Assembly (NCBI GenBank): GCA_029448655.1
Contig: JACCLO010000002.1
Location: 3,844,001-3,908,000, forward strand
Direction of reading: 5' to 3'
DNA from: Wolfiporia cocos
Lineage: Eukaryota; Basidiomycota; Agaricomycetes; Polyporales; Phaeolaceae
DNA: 64,000 bases
Part shown: piece after piece, positions 1 to 12,753 of the stretch
Position numbering within the stretch: the first letter of the stretch is position 1
Layout: each line of letters begins with the position of its first letter
Notes under the pieces: generated by a model
Database searches by the model: none
The model's input: only the letters and a program-made list of their open reading frames with translations
What the model was told of the DNA's origin: nothing
Made by a program: the position numbers and the translations under genes

Positions 1-1203
1 TCTATACAGGTGCGTGTGGCCGTCTCTCATCGATGCCTTCAGCGCCCCTGACCCGGCCGCGCAGCGATGCGCCAGACCTGGGAGGAGATGGGCCTCGACC
101 TGGCCGAGTCCGCGTACACCTCCGTCGGCCAGCTCGACGACCGCGAGGTGACGACATCCCTCGGCAAGCGCCTCCTGACCATCCTCTCGCCGTACGTATT
201 CCTGCAGCTCGCGCCACACACGACCCCTGTCGACCCGGCGCCCGGCACCACCCTGCACTGGGTGCCGCTTGCCGAGCTCCTCCCGCTCCCCTCGCCAGAT
301 CAGAAGGCGAGACGGCCACGCTGGTCGCACGTCACCGTCGACGCATCGACGCGGCTCGCGCCGCGGCACTCGACCGTGCTCCGTGTGCTCATGCGCGTGC
401 TCGTCGGAAGCATGCAGTTCCCCGCGATCATCATCTCGCCGTCCTCGTCCGCGTCTGCACCGCTGGTGTACACGTCCGAGTCCGAGTCCGAGCGCAAGGC
501 GATTGACGCGAAGCGCGCACACGTCGAGAACGGATCTGGCGCCGTGCTGAGGAGACAGTCGTCCCTCGGCAAGCTGCGCCCGCGCCGGCACGATGACGAG
601 GAGCTCAAGCTGTGGGGCCTCTCGCTCGGCATGACGCTCGACCTGCTCGCGCACATGGCCGCGCCGCTTCCCACGAAGGGCAAAGCGCGCCTTCAGGAGG
701 GAGAGGCAGAGACGAAGGAGAAGACGTCGGGGGGAGAGGAGGCGGTGGTGAGCGCGCACGAGTTGCTGCCGCCCGATGCGGAGCTACTTGAGATGATGCG
801 CATGCCCGTGGTCGTGCCCAGCCTGACGAGCGTGTTCCCGCGGTTCTCGTATCCGGATGTGAACTTCTGGATCTGGTGCGTCTGACAGCCGTCATTAGGG
901 TGATGCGGGGAAGCTGACGACGAAATGATAATTGCAGGGTGTTTGGCAAGCGGTACCGCGCGGTCATGCGCGGCTGGGAGGCGAGCGTGCGTGCAGGTGG
1001 GACGAACGACCGCCGGTAAGTCCCTTCTCCTGAGCAGGGTGTTGCGGCTCGTGGTTATAATCCTTTGCAGAATAAACTGGACAGGCTCCGCACTGACGAC
1101 GTTCTACGCCGCTGTCCGCAAGGCGCTCGTGGTTGTCCTCGTGCTGCGCGCGGTAGGCGTGTTCGTCGCGTTACTCGTCGGCGCGTGGATGCTCTTCTGG
1201 TAG
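1..1203 (+). CDS. Nudix hydrolase, CoA-diphosphatase-like, C-terminal membrane anchor (5' partial)
   Basis: The gene runs in from the left edge. A short intron (about 10-64) precedes the exon at 65-875, which opens inside the Nudix box: A-M-R-Q-T-W-E-E-M-G-L keeps the R..EE.G catalytic core, and the first half of the box lies outside the window. Further on, LWGLSLGMTLDLL resembles the end of the PCD1/NUDT7/8 coenzyme A diphosphatase fold. Two more introns (876-937 and 1016-1070) are needed. After FWIW the frame continues VFGKRYRAVMRGWEASVRAG, then a last exon (1071-1203) encoding a hydrophobic stretch rich in V, L and A that ends MLFW-stop. That looks like a tail anchor, so the enzyme probably sits on a peroxisomal, mitochondrial or ER membrane. 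The family hydrolyses CoA or other nucleoside diphosphate derivatives; the exact substrate is inferred, not shown. Confidence 0.72.
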
Positions 1204-2605
1204 ATCTCTCACCGCCTGTGGGTTGTATGGGCTTGACGGCGCGGACCGTTATATCGTAGCTGTCGCGGTTGATTAGGTATGTGTGATTCGCGTGATGTGT
1301 CTTAGGTTTGTTTCTCCTTACATCGGGGTCTCGATATGTCTGTTGGGATCTATGTATTATGCACCGTGGGCGGCATGTAAAATGTTCATTGGATTTCTGT
1401 ACAATGATAGCACGAGCACTGCTCGGAAAGCTGTGGGCGCTTGTGGGGCAGACTAATGTGGCGAGATCTCGATCGCGTGAATTTGATGTGTGGCAGGCCA
1501 TGCCATTCAGTACGTCAGTTACAGTACAATCACTGCTTTGGTCATCCATCCAATCCTGCACTCTGTGTAATGGAGTTGGGATTACGGAATCCGTATATCG
1601 GCTCGCTCAAGCGATACTGATTGATATGGAGTCTTCAAAGCTACAACACGTTACGTGACGACTCGGTGCATTGAATCGCAGCCTCAGTCGTCCACAGCTG
1701 GATTCTCTACCAACTTTAACTTTCAGTCACAAACAAGGGAAGATTAGATAGCTGATTTGCAAATCTCTGGGCCTGCGAATTTTGCGACGGTGTGACAGAT
1801 TCAGCCACAAGGGGCTGGAAGATCTACCGTTGTCGAACCTGAAGCTTTGAAGGTTGACGAAGGTCGTTTCTTGGTATTTACTAGCACGTTCTACTAGTAT
1901 ATCCTTGTACCGAACTGACCCAATGCCACTGACAGGAGGCATCATGATCGTTCGCTTCCGGTAGTGTTCTTGCAATATGTCTTGTGACGAGCTATTAGGA
2001 TGTATGCCCGTTCACTTTCGACCCTGATCAGTATTTCCGCGCCGAGAACGTTGCACGCCGCCACGCGGATTGACCCAGCGTATTGGAACTTCGAGACTAT
2101 CATGCGATGCGGGAGTTCAACCTTGTGTGATATCCGACGGTGCACAACGTGGGCGCCTCGTCGTATCAACTTCTCCAGCGCGTTCAAACGTACGCTGCCC
2201 ACCACTATGGCTGTCCTGCGCTGCGCGGCCACAGCGCGACGTTTCCAGCCTCGTCAGGGACGATCTCTTGATTTTTGCAATATCGTTCTGAGTCGTCGAG
2301 CTGCTCCGCATCCCAGCGATGGTATGATAGGTACTCGCTCTTACACGACCTGGGACCGGGTAAGTGATCACATTTTGCGGCTGCACAGCACGTTCAAAAC
2401 GTAGACTGTACACAGGCTGCAAAGAAACTACATGTATGCACTATGATTAATGGATAGATATTGCTTCAAAGTGTCGTCGGATCCCTGACGCTGTGCATAG
2501 ACAGCCAAAAATCACAGCAAATTCGTCAGCATACCGGGCAGGAAAGGTCGTGCTGGGCAACGGAAACGTTACCACAGTCTCCACTGATTGTAATTACCTT
2601 CAGGG
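1204..2605. other. Intergenic; candidate 5' exon of the downstream helicase
   Basis: No convincing protein-coding gene in 1204-2200. An open stretch at 2207-2359 (+) starts MAVLRCAATARRFQP, rich in R and A with no acids early on like a mitochondrial presequence, and ends at a good donor (CGG|gtaagt). It could be the first exon of the helicase at 2606-4848, but I could not join it in phase without at least one further exon between 2360 and 2605. Confidence 0.3.
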
Positions 2606-4848
2606 ATCGCTGCTCCGTTGAGTGGACTTGACGCCACAGAGCCGCAATACGATGATTCACCTGAGGACGAAGGAGAGCTAACACCCGAACAGCGCCATGT
2701 CCTGGAAAAAGTCATGCGTGGAGAGAACGTCTTCTTCACAGGCCCAGCAGGTGAGTTGCAGCTCTAGCGGACTTGCATGGAGACTTGCATCAACGCGTCA
2801 CGAACTCCAAGGTACCGGCAAGTCGTATCTGCTGCGCAAAATTATTCAGGCTTGTGGAGGTCGCAAAAATGAGCGGCTTGCGATCACTGCTGCAACTGGG
2901 ATTGCCGCCAACAACATTGGTGGTTGCACGTTGCATTCGTGGGCGGGGATCGGTTTGGGCAAAGAGTCGGTCGAGAGCATGGAAGAAAAGATGAAGAAGT
3001 ATCCTCACTATTTGCCCGCAGTAGGCCGGTGGTTCTCTACCAAAACACTCATCATTGACGAGAGTATGTAACATTGTAGCTAACCTGAATGTCAGTGTCT
3101 GACGAGCATGAGACAGTATCCATGATTGATGGAGTGCTCTTTGACAAGCTGGTTAGTGCGGTGCTTTTTGAGACTTTGCCATCTAGTACTGATGGTGCAC
3201 GCCTAGGAGTGGCTGGCTCGCGTATTGAGAGGCAGCAAGCAGGTTTTTGGGAATATACAGGTTCGTTGTCCATGGGATCTCCACATGAGTCACACTGTTT
3301 ACAGGAGGCCAGCTTGTTTTGTGCGGAGATTTCTTCCAGCTTCCGCCGGTGGTGGGCATTACTAGTACCAAGTACCGGGAATCTCGTTTTGCGTACCAAG
3401 CGAAGACGTGGAGGGCGTGCGTTGGAAAGCCTATTATTCTCAATCGCGTCTTTAGGCAGAAAGACCCTGGTAAGTATGATCCGATACAACCATGACAATT
3501 GCTGAAAGTCGGTATAGTCTTCATCAATATCTTGCACTCAATGCGAACAGGGCATCTCGATTCCAAGGCGATAGACATGTTGAACTCGTTGTCAAGGCCG
3601 GTACATTACGAAGATGGTATAGGTCCTACCGAACTGTGAGACCATGGCATTGCGTGCCGTACACTGAGAGAATACTCACTGACTGGTTGGAATATAACGA
3701 AGCTTCGCAACGAGAAAGGAAGTGCAAAAATTCAATCATGATCGTCTCACTGCACTTCAAGGGCCAACCTACGTATATAAGGCCATAGATACTGCTGGAA
3801 AGAATGAATACGACGAGCCTATCCCCGAATATATCATGGATGTTATCCTCGATCGAAACGTCAATGTTCCGAAGGAACTGACTCTCAAAGCAAGTATTTC
3901 AAATCTGCGGTGTCTATGATGAAAGCTATCTGACATATTCCAGATAGGTGCACAGGTCATGTTACTGAAGGTGTTTATAGTATCGCGCTTGGCAATTATC
4001 TGGTTACGAGTACTCATCAAAACATCACAGAATCTTGTACCAGGTTGCCTTGTCAATGGCACAGTTGGACGCGTCATCGGGTTTACCACAGAATATGACG
4101 CCCTAGCTCAAGGCCTGAATATACCGCCTCGCAGGCTGTCGCCGCGAAGTACGAGAGCCACGTTGCCCAGACTTCTGCAAACTCGGAAGGCGCGCATCGA
4201 AGCGCCTGAGTCCCAGCCAGCTGGCGCGCAACAAATCCCGAGAGAGATGGTGGATCCTTATGGTAATCAAGAGTGGCCGGTTGTTGAGTTCGGGAATGGC
4301 AGGATGATGGTGTGTCTACCATGTGCGTTCGAAACGGAAAATGCCAGAGGAGGAGTGGAAGCAACACGGTTCCAGGTGGGTGTTATTGAGAAGACGCTAA
4401 GACAGGTGCTGACACAGGAGTAGGTCCCTCTCACGCTCGCGTGGGCATTGAGCATCCACAAGTCCCAGGGCCAGACCTTGGAACGGGTCCGAGTTGATCT
4501 GGGACGGGTGTTCGCGACCGGCCAAGGTTAGTATCCACATCTTGGGAATCTGGCCGTCTCATTGCATCGGTACTCCAGCATACGTTGCGTTATCTCGGGC
4601 GACCAGCATGAAGAACTTAGAAGTCTACAACTTTAGCCCGGATAAGTTCGTATAATCACGAGAAGCATGTTTGTTTGTCTAATTCTGCGATTCAACATAA
4701 CAGAGTGATGGCTCATCCGGATGTAATCCGATGGATGAACGAAGTGACCGGACGAAACTACCGTGACACCCTATTCATGCATGACGAGGAGGCAGATCGC
4801 CACATATCCCGGTCAAGAGGAAGCAGGTGGTCACCCAAGCGCAACTGA
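2606..4848 (+). CDS. PIF1-family ATP-dependent DNA helicase, copy 1 (5' end unresolved)
   Basis: Superfamily 1B 5'-3' helicase, which unwinds duplex and G-quadruplex DNA in nucleus or mitochondria. Motifs in order after splicing: Walker [16 protein letters not shown] (split by an intron at the glycine codon), [23 protein letters not shown], Walker [61 protein letters not shown] and [11 protein letters not shown]. The C-terminus continues through one more intron (donor near 4646) into [14 protein letters not shown] and stops at 4848. About ten short introns are required and every join keeps frame, so the copy looks intact. The intron after LTLK (donor 3890) starts with GC, not GT. No RNase H1-N-like domain was found upstream, unlike copies 2 and 3. 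The true start is unknown. Confidence 0.8.
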
Positions 4849-5136
4849 TTCACGATCTAAGCACCTAACACTCAAGGCTGGATAGATAGAAAAGCTCCGT
4901 ATCAACGAAATAGATATTCATTTTGTTTATACCTATGTGCGCATAGACAACTCAGCCAGTTGTAGTCCATGGCGATCCAACGGCTAAACGTAGTCTGGAG
5001 ACAATATTGATACGGGTTCTAGCTTTGTTCACACTGTATGTCTGATCACATCGCTGAGATCGGATAAATCGGTTACAGCCATTGTCCCATCCTGAAAGAG
5101 CCGGCCGATAGTCATGGGCGAAGAGAAAATATATCA

Positions 5137-8100
5137 TCACGAAGAGGAACTTCCCTCGGCCATAGCATAAAGAGCCTCTCTGTCACCACTTTCGTCCACA
5201 AGTGCGCGAAGTTTACCCTTTTCATTCTTGAGGAGATCTCTTGGAGCGCCAAACTCGACCTATTAAAGGATGGTCAGATGATATATTGAATGTTGCGTAC
5301 TGCTCACAATTCGTCCTGCATCGAGCACCATCTGTGATACAAAGTTGACATCAAAGTGAAATCTTGTATAGGACGGAGGATCCGACCGCACTCACGATCT
5401 TGTCGGCATCCATGATGGTCTGCAAACGGTGCGCGATCGTTAAAAGCGTGACATCATTGCTCAACTCTCTGCGCAGGGAGTTCTGGATGATCGTATCAGT
5501 TGCATAGTCTGTTCTGCTATTGAGTTTATCTGTTCCGCACACAATGGTGCCATAACTCACCAATTGCTGATGTTGCTGTACCGAGGGACAATCAGAACTG
5601 TTACAAGACTTTCTGACGAGGGAGTTTCTCACCTTCGTCAAGAATCAACAGCTTGCTCTGCCGTATAATGGCTCGAGCAAGCGCCAGAATCTGACGCTGG
5701 CCCACGGATAAGTTACTGCCGCCACTAGAGATTTGACTATCGAGCGTGATTCTGCTCTCGTCCGTTTCGTCCTGTAGGGAGAACAGCCCTGCGGCACGCA
5801 AAGCATCATTCAAGATTGCATCATCGTGCTGCTCGAATGGATCCAGGTTTTGTCGCAATGTCCCGCTCAGAAGCTCTGGCTGGCAAGGCAGCGCGTGAAT
5901 CACTAGACAACTATAATGCTACTAAACAATGCACTTACAACTTGGGGGATAATTGTGATGTTCGAACGTAGAGCGTCAAGGTTCAAGGTGTCAGTTGCGA
6001 TACCATCGTAGTACACTTGGCCTTCGGTGATGATGCAGCGAAGAAGAGATAACGTCAAGGAACTCTGGACATAAATGTCAAAACGACTCTTATTAAAACA
6101 CTTGAAGAAAAGAGTCGGTGCACCTTTCCGCTCCCAGTGCGACCCACTTACGAAAACTGAGTGACCGAGTGAACAGTGAACACAGAGACGACGCACCGAT
6201 GCCGACACGCTCTCCGGACTTGACCTCAAACGAGATATCGTGCAGAACGCGCGGACCATCCTAATAGATACAATTTTAACTTAGTTGCCGGAATGCTCAT
6301 GAGTTGATGAGAACCTCACTGATGAATACCGAGCAGACAGGCAATCTACCTTTAGGTTACCGCTAGCAGGCCAATAAGCCGGAGGAATACCACTCTCCGT
6401 GGACTTGGGCTCCTGTTCGATCTGCACATATTGCTCAATTCGCTCTAGGCTATGGTGGGAATTATCTGTTGAGATTCGCGTATTACTGTGACTCTGTCTG
6501 TACTCACCTATTACCTACAATTTGTGGCCTGATGAGACTTACTATACTTCAATTTAGCGTAATCAAACATACCGGCAACCTCAAATTCGTTGAACACTCG
6601 GACCCACCACAGAATCATGCCGCTAAACCCGACTGCTACGGTTCAGCTTGAGGAGACATCAATGTAATGTTACATTTACCTGCCATGTTCAACGAGAAAC
6701 CGGTGTTGGAGGCGTTGAAGGCGCCACCATATATCAGGTAGGCGGCAAGACCCGAGGAAAATAAAGCTCCCAAGGCATCGATGCGAATGCAAATCCATCT
6801 ATTTTCGTCCATGATTGTTCATGTCAACGTAAAAGCGGCCGCACTAACCTGTTCAAGTTGTAGAACGTTCTAGCAGCTCTTGTCCAGCGGTTGATGCGCG
6901 TGTAGGACTCCTCTCTAAACATGACCTGCGCACCGTACGCACGAATAGAGGCTTAGGAGCACCTGTTAGAGATCACTGCTGGTCGCTGACGGGAAAGACT
7001 ACGAACTGAGGCCTGCAATGGCGGCTCCAAAATGACCCAAAACAGGAGCTCGAGCGTTACTCATCTCGCGTTTGACTGATAGCTGTGCTTTCATATAGAT
7101 CTGGCCACACCAGCCCCCAAGTAGGGCGACAAAAACGCCGGGAGTCAGGAAGATAGGCGACATAACAACAACAGCCGTGAGTTTGGTCGCCATCGCGACA
7201 GTGAGCTCCATGACTGCTCTGAAATAATCTGTTATGGGCCCGTCGACTTTGAAACCGTCACAATCACATAATTGCGTAGACTCTAGAAGACACACCTGCC
7301 CCGATGTCTTGCGTACAACGTGTGATGATACGAGATGTTGGAGTCATGTCGAGCCACCTGGGATCAGATGAGTATCACGTTCCATTGTTAGGAGAATGGG
7401 CCCACCTCAGCGTGGTGCTGAGTACGGAGGTTATCAAAGTATTATGGATAGAGCGTGAAGCCCTCAATGCCCCATATGCATAAAGCGCATAGCCGATGCA
7501 ATAGAGTGTAATAACCCCTAGCAAAAACAGAGCATAGATTGATAGGAAGCTGGATCGAGTGAGCTGCGCCGTCATACATGAAGTGTAGAGCACTCACAAT
7601 GGCACTTTCACTTCGGAAGGATCGCCCTCATCGTACTGCCTTGCCCAGTAACCTAGGAACCAAGTTTGCATAGTATCGAACAATTCAGAGCCGACCAAGG
7701 TTCCCACGCAGAGAAGCCAGAAGAAGACTTGATGACCTCCACCAAGACTATAGAGGAACATTTTCACTAATAAATCACGGTAGTTAGCGTGGCCCAGACT
7801 AAAGATTATATCAAACTTACGTGCCGGCCAACTGACGTGGCCTACCGATACCTCCTCCGCCACAATCAATTTGCCATCGCTCTTCTTCGTATCGCCTTCA
7901 GGCTCTATGGCATCAATATCATGTTCCGCTTTGGCAATCTCTTTAGTTTCTTCAGCGACTTCCTTGGACAATTTCTTGTCCTTAGAGAGAGCTTTAGACA
8001 GCGTCCCTTGGCTCAAGACTCGTCCATCAGTGCTCAGTGATACGACAAATTCAGCGATCGGAGTCGCCATGGCCACATTGTGGGTCTAAGCACTGGCATG

Positions 8101-11100
8101 AGCGTTCTTCTTTGGCATGCACAATCAATGAAACCTACTACTAAGAGCACGGTCCGCCCCTGCATGAGATCGCCTTTAAAGCAATGATCGATGATCCATC
8201 TAGCTGTATGGACGTCGAGCGCGGCCAAGACCTGTGCGCGGACAGTTTTTTTTCTCAACTTTTCTGTTGAATCGCGCTTTTACACGTACGTCGTCAAGTA
8301 AGAGGATCTCTGCGCTCGAATACACAGCTCGAGCAAGAGTTATACGCGCCTAGCAATATCAGCTTGGAATATAGCGTGCAAAACGGGGCAAGGCACCTTT
8401 TGTCCGCCACTGCACAAAACGAGGTTACATCAGTATGCACGATAAGCTGATCAGGATATTGAGCGCAAACCTCAATGTAAGACCCTTCTCGCCGACTTCA
8501 GTTTGATCACCGGCATCGAACAAACTCAAGTCACGCTTCAATCCACATTGAACGATAACTTATGAATTATCAGTATGCAAGGGCAAGACAATATCAGTGA
8601 ATAGGCAAACCTTTATTGTACCGCTCCTCATCGTATGGAGCACCGAACAATATATTATCCTAGGCACACGTTCAAATTTGATTGATTTCGATTTTCAAGG
8701 TTGGCATACCCGAATGGTTTCATTTTGCACCCATGATTCTTGCGCAGCGTATGCAACACCATGCTCACGGGGCAGGTTGACGAACGAATCCGGACCAGAC
8801 GGGATAAGGTGCATCTCGCCTGTAATATTTACTAGTTATCAAAAACTTAAAAACAGGTGTGAATATAGGAGCACTTACCCAACAATGCCATCAATAACGA
8901 TGTCTTTCCCGATCCAGTTGGTCCAACAATCAAGTTGATGTGCCCGCGTTTGAAGAATAGGTCATTCTCGATACGTAATGTGAAGCTGCGTCGCGTGGTA
9001 CCGGCGTTGGAAACTCCATCGCTGTCATTTGCCCAAGTGAAAGCTGTATTACAGATACCGATAACGTCGCTTCCAGAGGCTTTCCTGGGTCGAACAAGTT
9101 CAGCCTCATTGGATGGCTCTGTATATTCGTCCAACAGCTCTGTCTGAGGGCAATGGCATAAGAAGTGATGTATTGTACGAGATGCGACTCGGACCTTGTG
9201 CAAGAACTCGTTGACACGGTCAAGAGAGACTTTTGCTAGAGGGGGAATTATGGTAAGCTGACGTCAACCAGTGCAGAAATATCAATACCTCGTATGATAG
9301 CAGGTATAAGGCCGAAAACGCCATGCAGCGATTGGCGAAGCATGTCAAACACTAACAGATATCCGCGTAAGGAATGCACGGAGCTAGTCCTACAATGGAA
9401 ACATACCGGCCATTGATGAGAATACGGCAGATGCTGGAGGCTATAATTAATATCTGTTAATATGGAGCAAAATCTTAAGCCGCACCTGTCAGTTCTCTTC
9501 TCATGATGAGTGTCTGGTGATAAAAGTTCACTACAGGTCATCCCACATGCTTAGATGTACGTACGTATGTCGCAAACGTAACTATCATCGTAATGAAGGG
9601 GATAACATGACTATTTGATGCTGTGAGTCCACGTCTACTGAAGTGGTCTAGGAACTCACTTGAGGATCGCGTTAAACAAAGACAATAATCTATACTTCCA
9701 CTGATACTTGAGTTCGTCCTCACGTTTGTCCCAAAGCTGTTGGGTGACGCGTGGCTCCCAGCCAAACAGCTTGACCATGCGTATAACGTTCAAAGCTGGC
9801 ACCATGTCAAAAAGTCGGTGCTATATGGGCAATAAAAAGACGCACTCTCTGTTACGCTTTGCACACGTGCATCAGTCTGTGAACAGGGAATAAGCTCGTA
9901 GTTGGGAAATGATGGCCTTATGGCTCACCTTTTTCATCTTCTCTGCCTGAACTCCTTGAATCTTGCTCGCCACATAGCCAGGAAGAGGGAACAAGAGAAT
10001 CATAGCAGCCATGCCAGGGAATGCACTGATTATGCAGATCAATTTTGAAGAGCCAATGACACTGAGGGAGAACGCACCTCCAACCCAGGATTGAGTATAA
10101 GAACCAAACACACAAGCATGTTTGCAGCGGCACTAGGAGGACTAGATAATTGCGCCATGCTCAACAATCTAGGGAACCTTGTCGGAGTGTATCCAATCAC
10201 GTACCGACGAACAAGAAGTCTCGTCCGTTGATGACGTTATCCAAATCCGTTGTAACCAGGTTATTGATCTTGCCGACTAGGTTTCCGCCTTTCGTGCTGT
10301 CGTCGCTCACCTGCCTTGTGGTATCTCCGCTTTTCTGCTTGCCCTTCGCCGTGCCCGTGCTTGTACTCGTCTGCATACTCGCTGTACTTGCACGCACCGT
10401 CTCGTCCTCGCTTGAGCTAGGGCTGTGGCTTGTGCCGTCCGGTGCGCCCTCGGCAATCGACGCTGTGTCGGGGGTGCCTACAACTGTGTTGACGGTGCTG
10501 TTCACGGGTGTGTCGGGCACCTCAGCTTTCATGCGGATGCGTAGGGAGTGCTCGAATATAAGCTGCGTGATGATGCCAGTGGCGCATACTAGCATTCGAG
10601 TCTGGCATCGTAGCCACGTCGTCAGTGAGCATGTGCAGGTGCAACGAGCTGATTGGGATGGGACGCACAGTATTGAAAATGTACCACTGTACAGCAATCG
10701 AGCCAAGGACCGGGCCGAAGAACAGCCAGGAGATCCAAACCCAAGGTCGCACGAATGCACCTTCGCCATCATTTTCGAGATATCTTGCGCAGAGCAGGAT
10801 TGAGCATATGCAAACTAAATGATATGGCGGGGCGTACCGAAGCAGATTATTGATTCCTAGGGGACTTGCAAATTGCGTGATGACCTTGCCTAGATCAGTG
10901 CGATTCGCTTCAGCACTGTCAGCTTGCCCTTACCTGGATAGTGAGCATGAGGGCCAAAACCAAGTACTCAGTGCCTATGGATGACTGTCACACAGCTGAA
11001 CAGTCTAGAGCAATTGAGGACCTACGGAAGACGCGCATAAGCCCCCAGAAGAGATGTCTCTCCTTCTTTACCTCAAAAGGATCAAGATGCTATACATAAT

Positions 11101-12251
11101 GTAAGTCTCAACAAATGATGTATGAGATCGTGACGTGCTTACCTTGAAGCCGCGCTTAACCAAATGTTTTGCGCTGTCATAATCGGCGAGACCAGGGAGC
11201 TTCTCAACTGGGAGATGCGGAATTTGGTATGCTTCATATACCGTTCGATCGAGCCATGCATATAGCATCATCGAAATCAGCGATGCGGTCTGTTCAGGAA
11301 TTGGTTCCCAAGGATTCTAGAGACAGAAGTTGTCAGAACTAAGCGAAGCATAGATGTGCTAAACATCGCATACATTGGGGTCTGCGGGTGTATATTGCCG
11401 TGGTACGAATAGAGGGACCACCACCGCAGCGCATGTCAACACAGCAAGCTTCGCCCATAACAAACTCCTCTCCGCCGCGTCTGCGGGCTGCAGTGTAAAG
11501 GTTGCAAGCGGCCAAATATCACGGTATACGTAGACGCCCCATGCTACTAGAAGCACTAGGGCGAGATGGCGCGTAGCCAGATTGCTTAGACCCTTCTTAG
11601 CAGTTACGGATGTAAGCGCGAGCATAGACGCGTAACCCTGTGCGTCCGTCAGAACCATTTCGCCTCGACTGGGGTGGACGCTCACTCACATATGTGCCGC
11701 AGAGAGCAATTTGAGGCCATATGTCGTTTTCACCCGTCGTCACCGCTATTACAGTATAGATTGACATGCCCAGTAGCGACAGACAAGAGAGCAGCCGAGC
11801 CACTCTGAAAGTAACGATGACTGGACCTCCTAATTGTGCTACATGTCGTCCGACAGCATTTGAGTGTTCTTCAATGATGTCTGACGATTGAGTCTCTTCG
11901 GCTTCGTTGTCGTCAACTAGAACAGCTTCATAGGGACGCAACCGAACGCAAAGAGCTTTGACAAGTCGCGACCGAGCAATGGAATGTAGCAACAATACAG
12001 CGACGGATAGCCCAGCTGCATAAGCCGGGAATACGAGCGGGTTCTTGAATATAATTCTATAATAATGTGCGTTATTCTGTCGTTGGTCTCGCATTTACGA
12101 GCTAATAGATGGATAGGTACCTTGCTTCGACGTCGAACGACTCGGTTATCATTGCAGGAACACCATGATGAGAAGTGTCGTGACTCAGAACAACTTGTTC
12201 ATACCCCCACAGCAGCGGCAAATAGCTACCAAGCCGCCCTGTAGTATCCAT
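5137..12251 (-). CDS. ABCC-family (MRP-type) full-length ABC exporter, Ybt1/Vmr1-like
   Basis: Reads right to left, beginning MDTTGRLGSYLPLLWGYEQ (ATG at 12251). An N-terminal set of about five hydrophobic helices (12.1-11.3 kb) resembles TMD0 of MRP proteins. TMD1 follows, interrupted near 10.5-10.2 kb by a Ser/Thr/Gly-rich insert ending in NLVTTDLDNVINGRDFLF, a hallmark of the fungal vacuolar Ybt1/Vmr1 group. NBD1: Walker A VGPTGSGKTS, Q-loop AYAAQESWVQN, signature LSGGQKARITLARA and Walker B ILLLDDVLAALD. Next come an acidic/lysine-rich linker (about 8.0-7.9 kb), TMD2, then NBD2: VGRTGSGKSS, LSVGQRQILALARA, LLILDEATSAID and switch TIAHRLQTIMD. It ends LYAMAEGSSSS at 5137. Both ATP sites keep Walker residues and I saw no disabling change. 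It has twenty or so introns, including a 13-nt exon. Probable role: transport of organic anions or glutathione conjugates at the vacuolar membrane; substrate unknown. Confidence 0.88.
8397..8409 (-). other. 13-nt microexon carrying the GGQK of the NBD1 signature
   Basis: The upstream exon ends in LTLS with split codon AG|T. The 13 bases complete the serine and encode G-G-Q-K, and the next exon starts ARITLARAV. Both flanks have consensus borders (tgcag before, gtgcct after). Without this exon the ABC signature motif is lost and the frame breaks, so it must be included. Confidence 0.75.
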
Positions 12252-12753
12252 CACTCTCGAACTTCCGAGATGATGGTGAAAGCTGAAAGAGGACAGCGCG
12301 CCTCCACCAGTCTCTGTGGCAGTTTGAGCACCGCAAACGCCAGCGTCCCTGGATAGCCGACTGCTGATATAAACAACCGGAATCAATGAGGATTCTGCTT
12401 ATCTGGTGCTATCTCAGATCTTGCCCGCGTGGGCGAGTCAGACTCGACAGAACTCAGAGGCAACCCATCAATTCAAAACCCCTGGCGGCCGCCGGACAGA
12501 GGTGCAGCCAGCGTGCTCGAGAGGCCTTCTTTGGCAGCACTGCCGAAACTGTACTTGGTTCTCTCATACATTCCACGTACGTGTTCTGATAAGCGCCAGT
12601 CCAAGTCCGGCAATGTCATTTCATCACGTGATAATTCTCACGACCTCTGTTGCGATCACACAACGTGCCGCTTCCCGACTTCTCCAATCCAGGTGACGTT
12701 CTTTCTCTGCATTTTATTGTTCGTAGCCGCTTTGGAGCGCACGTCGAGCAGAC
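12252..12753. promoter_or_regulatory. Shared divergent upstream region (ABC exporter / RhoGAP)
   Basis: About 500 bp between two divergent start codons, so it must hold both promoters. It is fairly C/G-rich, with CT-rich stretches near the RhoGAP start. I recognised no specific binding site, and upstream ATGs in several frames look like shadows. Confidence 0.4.

Noticed and set aside
2606..4848. PIF1 copy 1 as a Helitron RepHel
   Set aside because: No Rep (HUH) domain is present and no TC...CTRR ends were recognised. The intron-rich structure fits a host-type PIF1 gene better.
10150..10803. 217-codon plus-strand frame in the ABC exporter
   Set aside because: Antisense shadow of the insert in TMD1; the minus-strand reading has the family motif NLVTTDLDNVINGRDF.
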